From positions 1 to 5,437 of the forward strand of contig CAIQIL010000255.1 of the NCBI GenBank assembly GCA_903871865.1: a DNA stretch of 5,437 nt, written 5' to 3'. Positions 1-5,437 of this stretch are shown piece after piece (within the stretch, counting starts at the first letter, position 1; every line of letters begins with the position of its first letter). Position numbers and translations under genes: made by a program. The stretch is from an uncultured Burkholderiales bacterium (lineage in GTDB: Bacteria > Pseudomonadota > Gammaproteobacteria > Burkholderiales > Burkholderiaceae_C). The notes beneath the pieces were generated by a model, which worked only from the letters and a program-made list of their open reading frames with translations, was not told the origin of the DNA and made no database searches.

Positions 1-1257
1 CTCCACCACCACCACGGTCGCGTCCACCATCAGGCCGATGGCGCTCGCCAGGCCCCCCAGCGACATCAGGTTGGCCGAGATGCCGTAGTGGTTCATCATG
101 ATGAAGGTGCTCAGCGGCGCGATGATCAGCGTCGCCACCACGATCAGGCTGGAGCGCACGTCGCCCAGGAAGATGAACAGCACCACCACGACCAGGAAGA
201 TGCCCTCGATCAGCACCTTGCCCACCGTCCACAGGGCCGAATCGACCAGGTCGGTGCGGTCGTAGTAAGGCACGATCTGCAGGCCATCGGGCAGCATGCC
301 CTTGGCGTTGATCTCGGCCACGCGCTCCTTCACGCGGGTGACGATTTCCTTGGCATTGCCGGCGCGCATCATCAGCACGATGCCCGAAACGCCCTCGGTG
401 TAGCCGCCCTTGATGATGGCGCCCTGGCGCACCTCGCTGCCCACTTCCACCTGCGCCACGTCCTTGACGAACACCGGCACGCCGGCGTCTTCCTTGACGA
501 CGATGTTGCCGATGTCCTCCAGGGTGCGGATCAGGCCCACGCCGCGGATCAGGTACTGCTCCGTGACCTGGGGCAGGATGCCGCCGCTGGTGTTGGCGTT
601 GTTCGAGGCGATGGCCTGCACCACCTGCTGCACCGACAGGCCGTAGTGGCGCAGCCGGCTCGGGTCCACCAGCGCCTGGTACTGCTTGACGTAGCCGCCT
701 TGCGAGTTGATCTCGGCCACGCCGGGGATCGAGCGCAACAGCGGGCGCACCACCCAGTCCTGCACGGTGCGGCGCTCGGCCAGCTCCGTCGGGGTCAGGG
801 CGCGTTGGCCGTCATCGGGCTTTTCCAGCGTGTATTGGTAGACCTCGCCCAGGCCCGTGGAGACGGGGCCCAGCACCGGCGTGATGCCGGCCGGCATGCG
901 CGGCGTGACCTCGATGAGCCGCTCGGTGACGAGCTGGCGCGCGAAATACACATCGGTCGCATCGGTGAACACCAGCGTGATGATGGACAGCCCGCTCTTG
1001 TTGAGCGAGCGCATCTCGACCACACCGGGCAGGCCCGTCATGGCGATTTCCAGCGGCACGGTGACGAAACGCTCGATCTCTTCCGGCGAGCGGCCGGGCG
1101 CCTCGGTGGCGATCTGCACCTGCACGTTCGTCACGTCAGGGAAGGCGTCGACGGACAGGTGCAAGGCGGCGCGCAGGCCGAAGGCACACACCACCAGCGC
1201 CAGCACGACCACGATGAGCCGTTGTCCGAGCGCAGCCCGGATCATGGATGCAATCAT
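1..1257 (-). CDS. CusA/CzcA-family heavy-metal efflux RND pump, N-terminal 419 residues (partial, 3' end outside window)
   Basis: This is the inner-membrane proton-driven pump of a tripartite metal efflux system. The visible part starts with TM1 (about residues 13-32), then the first large periplasmic loop (about 35-340), TM2 (about 347-365), TM3 (about 369-388) and most of TM4 (397-419). Family hallmarks are DAFPDVTNVQVQI (37-49), STGLGEVYQYTLE (133-145), VQDWVVRPLLRSIPGVAEIN (165-184), YYDRTDLVD (331-339) and ISANLMSLGG (393-402). Full HME-type pumps are about 1,030-1,070 residues, so roughly 40% is present. TM4 carries Asp412 and Glu419, but Ala406 sits where CzcA has its first motif Asp. 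The start at 1257 is chosen because GGAG lies 7 nt upstream; Met5 is a less likely alternative. The gene follows the adaptor stop by 4 nt and is probably translationally coupled. Family is secure; the metal is not, because the central periplasmic substrate residues lie outside the window. Confidence 0.95.
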   Translation of the reverse strand, partial: MIASMIRAALGQRLIVVVLALVVCAFGLRAALHLSVDAFPDVTNVQVQIATEAPGRSPEEIERFVTVPLEIAMTGLPGVVEMRSLNKSGLSIITLVFTDATDVYFARQLVTERLIEVTPRMPAGITPVLGPVSTGLGEVYQYTLEKPDDGQRALTPTELAERRTVQDWVVRPLLRSIPGVAEINSQGGYVKQYQALVDPSRLRHYGLSVQQVVQAIASNNANTSGGILPQVTEQYLIRGVGLIRTLEDIGNIVVKEDAGVPVFVKDVAQVEVGSEVRQGAIIKGGYTEGVSGIVLMMRAGNAKEIVTRVKERVAEINAKGMLPDGLQIVPYYDRTDLVDSALWTVGKVLIEGIFLVVVVLFIFLGDVRSSLIVVATLIIAPLSTFIMMNHYGISANLMSLGGLASAIGLMVDATVVVVE

Positions 1258-1261
1258 GGCC

Positions 1262-2464
1262 TTACTCCAGTTCGGCGCGTTTGCGCTCGTTGTTCAGGTG
1301 GAAGGCGCCTTCGACGACGATCGGCGTGCCCTCTGCCAGGCCCTTGAGGACCGGACGGCGGCCTTCGCTGGCGGCCCCCAGCTCGACGGGCGTGAGGCGA
1401 AAGCGTGTGGGCGAGGTCTGCACGAAGACGTGGTCGCGGTCGTTGTCACGCACCACGGCCACGGCCGGCACGGCCAGCGACTCCACCGGCGTGCCGGCGA
1501 TGCGCATGGTGGCCAGCATCTGCGGCTTGAGCTCGTGCGCGGCGTTGTCCACCTGGGTGCGCAAAGGCACGGTGCGGGTTTCGGGCGAGACGGTGTCGGC
1601 GATCTGGATGACGCGGCCCGAGAGCTGCTTGCCGATGGCCGGCACGCTGATCTCGATCTGCTGGCCGATGCGCGCATTGCGGGCGGCTTGCTCGGGCAGG
1701 GCGCCCACGACCCAGACATTGCCGAGGTCGGCCACGGTGAACAGCGGATCGCCCGGCTGGGCTACCTGGCCCTGGCTGACCTTGCGCTCGACCACCACAC
1801 CGGCTTGCGTGGCCACCACCAGCGCGTGCGGGGACAGGCTGCCCGAGTCGCGCAGCTTGGCGATGGCATCGCGCGGGATGCCCACCAGCGTGAGCTGGTC
1901 GCTGGCGGCGCGCAGTTCGGCCCGCGCGATGGACAGCTCGGACTCGCGGCGCTGCAGCTCGGCCGAGCCGATCACATCGGCCTGGATGAGCTGGCGGGCG
2001 CGCTCCACGGCGCGCTCGGCGAGTTGCGTGGACGCGTGGGCGCGCAGGTAGGCCAGCTGCGCGGTGGCGAGCTCCGGGCTGGCCACATGGGCCAGCACCT
2101 GGCCGGGGCGCACGCGGTCGCCGACCTCGGCCAGCACCTGCGTGACGCGGCCGGTGACGCCCGCGCCGATGCGGGTCACCTGGCGCTCGTTGGCCTCGAT
2201 GCGGCCACTGACCTCTTGCACCAGGGCCATGGGTTCGCGGGCCACCTTGGCGACCTGGAAGTTGGCGGCCATGTCGGCCTTGATGGTGACGTCCAGCGGG
2301 TCGGCCGCCGAGGCGCCGGAGGCTGCTGACGCACCGGATGCGCCGGATGCGGCAGATGCACCGCTGTCTTTCTTCGCATCACCACAGGCCGACAGGGCCA
2401 GGCTCAAGGCCAGGATGGCGGAGGCGGTGAGGCTGAAGGTGAACGTGTTTGCTTGTGTCTTCAT
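1262..2464 (-). CDS. RND efflux periplasmic adaptor lipoprotein (membrane fusion protein, CzcB/CusB type)
   Basis: The adaptor bridges the inner-membrane pump and the outer-membrane channel. The 400-residue protein has a lipoprotein signal ending in lipobox LSAC with Cys27, then Gly28-Asp29, and a Gly/Ala/Ser linker (35-54). Next come the first lipoyl half (about 98-130, VGDRVRPGQVLAHVASPEL), an alpha-helical hairpin (about 131-193), the second lipoyl half (about 214-247), a beta-barrel region (about 248-330) with GNVWVVGALPEQ and VSPETRTVPLRTQVDN, and a membrane-proximal domain to about 390. This order and length fit HME-RND adaptors (CusB is about 400). There is no His-rich or Met-rich metal-binding extension; Met occurs only at 1, 65, 79, 316 and 320. 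The ATG at 2464 lies 13 nt after the channel gene stop and has no clear Shine-Dalgarno, suggesting reinitiation or coupling. Function by family is secure; the substrate is unknown. Confidence 0.95.
   Translation of the reverse strand: MKTQANTFTFSLTASAILALSLALSACGDAKKDSGASAASGASGASAASGASAADPLDVTIKADMAANFQVAKVAREPMALVQEVSGRIEANERQVTRIGAGVTGRVTQVLAEVGDRVRPGQVLAHVASPELATAQLAYLRAHASTQLAERAVERARQLIQADVIGSAELQRRESELSIARAELRAASDQLTLVGIPRDAIAKLRDSGSLSPHALVVATQAGVVVERKVSQGQVAQPGDPLFTVADLGNVWVVGALPEQAARNARIGQQIEISVPAIGKQLSGRVIQIADTVSPETRTVPLRTQVDNAAHELKPQMLATMRIAGTPVESLAVPAVAVVRDNDRDHVFVQTSPTRFRLTPVELGAASEGRRPVLKGLAEGTPIVVEGAFHLNNERKRAELE
1265..1268 (-). promoter_or_regulatory. Shine-Dalgarno GGAG for the RND pump gene
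   Basis: GGAG on the minus strand lies 7 nt before the ATG at 1257. It is embedded in the last Leu-Glu codons of the adaptor gene, just before its TAA. The arrangement supports this start and points to coupled translation of adaptor and pump. Confidence 0.7.
2309..2362 (-). repeat. Tandem 9-codon repeat (GASAASGAS x2) in the adaptor linker
   Basis: Two adjacent 27-nt units (2336-2362 and 2309-2335) encode the identical peptide GASAASGAS, residues 35-43 and 44-52, between the lipidated Cys27 and the folded part of the adaptor. The copies differ at the third base in 6 of 9 codons, so they are identical as protein but diverged as DNA. The likely role is a flexible tether from the membrane anchor. 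Confidence 0.75.
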
Positions 2465-2477
2465 GGCGTGTCTTGGC

Positions 2478-3836
2478 TCACTGCGGGGTGGCGGGCGAGG
2501 TGGAGGGCGAGGCGGCGAAGCGGCCTGCCAGGGTTTCCAGATCGATCCGGGCGGCCTGGGACTGGTAGCGGGCTTCCAGCAGGTTCAGGCGCGCCGAGCG
2601 CAGCACCCGTTGTGCGTCCAGCACGTCCAGGATGCCGCGCTCACCGAAGCGGTAAGCGGCCTGCGCGACCTTCAGCGCGGCCTCGGCGTCGAGCACCACG
2701 CCTTCGCTCAGGGCCTGCACGCGCAGCCGCGCGATGGCCAGGGCCTGCCAGGCGTGCTGCAGTTGCTGGCGCAGTTCGGCGCGGCGGCCGTCCAGGCGCC
2801 CTTGCAGGCGGCGCAGCTCCGAGCCGGCCTCGCCGATGGCGCCATCGCGGCGGTCCAGCAGCGGGATCTGAACGCTCACACCGACGCTGGACTGGCGCAG
2901 GTCGGGTTCGCGCGTCTGGCCCACGCGCAGCTCCACGCCCGGCCAGCGGCTGGCGCGCGCGCCGCGCACTTGCGCCTCGGCACGCTCGACCTCGGCCTGC
3001 AAGGCGCGCAGCTCGGGGTTGTCGGTCTCGGCCTGGGCCATCAGCTCGGCCAGGGTGGACAAGGGGCTGTCTTCTTGCAGCGAGCCCGCCAGGCTCCAGC
3101 GCGACGGCAGTCGGCCACTCGCCATGCGGTTGAGGGTGAGCAGCACCTGCTCGGCCTGCAGGGCGGCCGTCTGCTGGCGCTCGCGGGCGTGCACGATTTC
3201 GGCATCGGCCTTGATGACCTCGTAACGCGGCGCCTCGCCGCTGGCCACCCGCAGGCGCACGCGTTCGCGCACCTGCTCCAGCAGGGCCAGGTCCTCGCTG
3301 GTGACGCCGGCCTCGGCACGGCGCAGCAGGTACTCGCTGGCGCGCAGGCGTGTCTCGCTGACCACGGCGTTGCGCGTCAGGGTGATCGCGTGCTCGGTGC
3401 CGCGCGCGGCGGCCTCGGCGGCGCCCCGGCGAGCGTCACGCGCCGAGGGGTTCTCGATCATTTGCGAGACGCCCCAGCCTTGCACCGCGCCCGGGACGGC
3501 ACCCGGCATGCGCGCCTGGTTGCGGCCGCTTTGCCATTCCAGCCTCGGGTTGGCATAGGCCGACGCGGTCTGGATGCCCGCCGTGGCGCTCACCCGCGCT
3601 TGCTGGGCCGACAGCAGCTCGGTGTTGTTCGCCACCACGGTGGTGATCAGTTCGTCCAGCGAGAGCACGCGGACGGCTTCGGCGACAGGCGCCGCCTCGC
3701 TGGGTGTTGCCGACAACGCGGCCGTTGGGGGCACCGCGGTGTGCGGCATCTGTGCGTGGGTCGGCCAGCTCAGGCCAGCCAGGCAGAGCCAGGCCAGCCC
3801 AGCCGCGCGGGCGGGAGGAAGGGTGTGTTTCGACAT
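2478..3836 (-). CDS. TolC-family outer membrane efflux protein (CzcC-like channel)
   Basis: This is the outer-membrane channel component that receives metal from the pump-adaptor complex. The 452-residue protein has a Sec signal peptide (basic start, hydrophobic 11-23, cleavage after THA at 28). Cys18 is not in a lipobox, so it is probably not lipidated. Two outer-membrane-efflux repeats follow. The first is about 58-245, with LDELITTVVANN, ANPRLEW (95-101), SQMIENPSARDARRG (124-138) and GEAPRYEVIKADAE (200-213). The second is about 262-440, with NPELRALQAEVERAEAQV (273-290), VGVSVQIPLLDRRDG (318-332) and AYRFGERGILDVLDAQRVL (394-412). The duplicated layout and the helical heptads are typical of CzcC/CusC proteins. 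The ATG at 3836 gives a well-formed signal peptide, but the upstream sequence is pyrimidine-rich with no Shine-Dalgarno. It is the first gene of the tight C-B-A cluster, 13 nt before the adaptor. Channel identity is firm; the exact subfamily is not. Confidence 0.93.
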   Translation of the reverse strand: MSKHTLPPARAAGLAWLCLAGLSWPTHAQMPHTAVPPTAALSATPSEAAPVAEAVRVLSLDELITTVVANNTELLSAQQARVSATAGIQTASAYANPRLEWQSGRNQARMPGAVPGAVQGWGVSQMIENPSARDARRGAAEAAARGTEHAITLTRNAVVSETRLRASEYLLRRAEAGVTSEDLALLEQVRERVRLRVASGEAPRYEVIKADAEIVHARERQQTAALQAEQVLLTLNRMASGRLPSRWSLAGSLQEDSPLSTLAELMAQAETDNPELRALQAEVERAEAQVRGARASRWPGVELRVGQTREPDLRQSSVGVSVQIPLLDRRDGAIGEAGSELRRLQGRLDGRRAELRQQLQHAWQALAIARLRVQALSEGVVLDAEAALKVAQAAYRFGERGILDVLDAQRVLRSARLNLLEARYQSQAARIDLETLAGRFAASPSTSPATPQ

Positions 3837-3933
3837 GGGTGGAGTGCAGCCGGCGCCATGCGGCAGCCTGCGTGCGGAGGTCGCTGAGAACGTGGGAGGT
3901 GCACCCGCCAGACAGGCCAGGTGCGCGCTGAGG

Positions 3934-3970
3934 TCACCCTGTTGCGGGGTGATGTCCGGCCATCGGCCGG
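3934..3970 (-). promoter_or_regulatory. Two adjacent perfect inverted repeats in the leader before the channel gene
   Basis: The 148-nt spacer 3837-3984 contains two consecutive perfect inverted repeats. One has 6-bp arms TCACCC/GGGTGA with a 7-nt loop (3934-3952). The other has arms CCGGCC/GGCCGG with a 3-nt loop (3956-3970). In transcript order the CCGGCC hairpin comes first, starting 14 nt after the small ORF's stop. Neither is followed by a T run on the minus strand, so a standard intrinsic terminator is unlikely. They could be RNA-processing or stability elements, a rho-dependent attenuation region, or an operator. In this G+C-rich DNA short palindromes also arise by chance. The rest of the spacer shows no recognisable promoter. 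Confidence 0.4.
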
Positions 3971-3984
3971 CGGTCAGCCAGTTG

Positions 3985-4425
3985 TCAGGCTTGGGGAGGG
4001 CGCAGAGGCAGGCTCAGCCACGGGTGGGCGGGCCTCAGGTCCGCCAGGATGGCGGGGTGCGCGTCAGGGGGGCTCGAAGGAAGCCAGGGCTTGTGCAGGA
4101 TCAGCAACTCGCCGCGGTCGTCGTCGCCACCAGAGAAGGTGTGCCGGTCGGGCTCTGTCTCACCGCCCTGGTCGTGCAGGGGGTCTTCCAGCACGCAGGT
4201 CCAACCGGACGGCGTGTCATGCGAGAGCCCTGGTGCGGCATCGAACGCCCAGGCACCCTTGCCCATCGTCAGCAGGACGGTGGTCAGGAGGATCAGGGTT
4301 CTCAGCCAGAGCAGGGCGGGGCGCATGCGGCAGGGGGTGTGGGGTGGGCCGGGACAGTGGCCAGGAGGTCCAGGGTAAACGAGCTTGCGCTCGATCACGC
4401 CGTCGGTCAGCGCATTGTGGCCCAT
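3985..4425 (-). CDS. Small secreted acidic/His-rich protein of unknown function, possibly CzcI-like accessory of the metal efflux operon
   Basis: The ORF has 146 codons. From the internal Met34 (position 4326) it reads as a 113-residue exported protein: Arg2, a hydrophobic stretch LLWLRTLILLTTVLL, then cleavage after AWA at residue 27 of that form. The mature part of about 86 residues has one Cys in GWTC, seven His, a run of three Asp (GGDDDRGE), and a Pro-rich end (LSLPLRPPQA). Codon choice favours G or C at the third position, as in the neighbours. Start choice is unresolved. The ATG at 4425 has AAGGA 8 nt upstream but puts 33 residues before the signal peptide. The ATG at 4326 gives a normal signal peptide but has no Shine-Dalgarno. 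Its size, export signal and place before a C-B-A metal efflux cluster resemble CzcI of Cupriavidus, but the CzcI-type CxxC-H element is absent. I do not recognise a defined family. Confidence 0.6.
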   Translation of the reverse strand: MGHNALTDGVIERKLVYPGPPGHCPGPPHTPCRMRPALLWLRTLILLTTVLLTMGKGAWAFDAAPGLSHDTPSGWTCVLEDPLHDQGGETEPDRHTFSGGDDDRGELLILHKPWLPSSPPDAHPAILADLRPAHPWLSLPLRPPQA

Positions 4426-4433
4426 TCTCTACG

Positions 4434-4438
4434 TCCTT
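4434..4438 (-). promoter_or_regulatory. Shine-Dalgarno AAGGA before the ATG at 4425
   Basis: AAGGA on the minus strand lies 8 nt before the ATG at 4425, a normal spacing. It is the only recognisable ribosome binding site near this ORF and is the main argument for the longer 146-codon form over the start at 4326. Confidence 0.5.
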
Positions 4439-4466
4439 GCAGCGCACAGGAACGATCTCGCCCCTG

Positions 4467-4492
4467 AAAAAAAAGCCACCCGGAGGTGGCTT
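4467..4492 (-). terminator. Rho-independent terminator of aspS
   Basis: On the minus strand AAGCCACC and GGTGGCTT pair perfectly (8 bp, positions 4485-4492 and 4473-4480) around the tetraloop TCCG. The hairpin runs into eight consecutive T (4474-4467). It starts 29 nt after the aspS stop. The plus strand has no T run after the hairpin, so it works in one direction only. It should separate aspS transcription from the metal efflux genes, which then need their own promoter in the short stretch that follows. No clear -35/-10 pair is visible between 4426 and 4466. Confidence 0.92.
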
Positions 4493-4521
4493 GTGGTGCG
4501 CGCTGTCGGTCAGACAGCCAG

Positions 4522-5437
<916 letters not shown>

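Noticed and set aside
88..1347. Long plus-strand ORF opposite the pump gene, rich in His, Asp, Gln and Arg
   Set aside because: It is exactly antisense to clear pump-coding sequence. Its His/Asp/Gln/Arg-rich translation is what the complement of G+C-rich codons gives, with no domain or plausible start signal.
857..2329. Long plus-strand ORF opposite the pump and adaptor genes
   Set aside because: It spans two well-supported minus-strand genes and their junction, and its translation is low-complexity antisense product.
3771..3799. Direct 10-nt repeat (CAGGCCAGCC at 3771-3780 and 3790-3799)
   Set aside because: It lies in the channel's signal-peptide codons, where repeated Leu/Ala/Gly codons explain it. 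There is no sign of a mobile element or binding site.
3770..3859. 29-codon minus-strand ORF overlapping the channel start out of frame (ATG at 3859)
   Set aside because: It has only a weak upstream AGG and Pro/Ala/Leu-rich content from the overlapping signal peptide. Nothing beyond chance supports translation.
2064..3887. 607-codon plus-strand ORF opposite the adaptor and channel genes
   Set aside because: It is longer than either gene but antisense to two recognisable families. Lack of stops is expected in G+C-rich DNA with strong third-base bias.
3574..4467. Plus-strand ORF covering the spacer and the small secreted ORF
   Set aside because: The translation shows no signal peptide, motif or codon bias like the neighbours, and it overlaps the channel gene's 5' end. 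The opposite-strand small ORF is the better candidate.
4503..4517. Short inverted repeat CTGTC/GACAG just after the aspS stop
   Set aside because: The stem is only 5 bp with no T run. The strong terminator next to it explains termination.

Overview
The window is G+C-rich (roughly two thirds by eye) and every gene I can support lies on the minus strand. The protein sequences look beta-proteobacterial, most likely Burkholderiales (Comamonadaceae or relatives). That placement rests on general resemblance, not on a database search. Read in the direction of transcription (right to left), the window holds the 3' half of aspS, a rho-independent terminator, a small secreted-protein ORF, a TolC/CzcC-type outer membrane protein, a CzcB/CusB-type periplasmic adaptor lipoprotein, and the first 419 codons of a CusA/CzcA-type heavy-metal RND pump that runs off the left edge.

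Right part (4426-5437): aspS encodes bacterial-type aspartyl-tRNA synthetase. Its N-terminal half is beyond the right edge. About 30 nt after its stop is a GC-rich hairpin followed by a T run, which separates this housekeeping gene from what follows.

Middle (3837-4425): a 146-codon ORF contains an internal Met followed by a clear signal peptide. The mature protein is short, acidic and rich in His, and ends in Pro-rich sequence. Its size and position recall CzcI-type small periplasmic proteins that precede czcCBA operons, but it lacks the features needed to name it. A 148-nt spacer with two adjacent perfect inverted repeats separates it from the outer membrane gene.

Left part (1-3836): three tightly packed genes (gaps of 13 and 4 nt) encode a complete tripartite efflux system in the order outer membrane channel, adaptor, pump (C-B-A). 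Together they would carry a metal cation from the periplasm or cytoplasm across the outer membrane. The substrate cannot be settled here. The pump's TM4 motif is not CzcA-like because the first Asp is absent, and the adaptor lacks a CusB-like N-terminal Met cluster. No regulator gene (CzcRS, CusRS or MerR type) and no convincing promoter is visible.

Nothing here amounts to a clearly new system. The items most worth a second look are the small secreted ORF with its ambiguous start, the paired hairpins before the channel gene, the pump's TM4 motif, and a perfect tandem peptide repeat in the adaptor linker.
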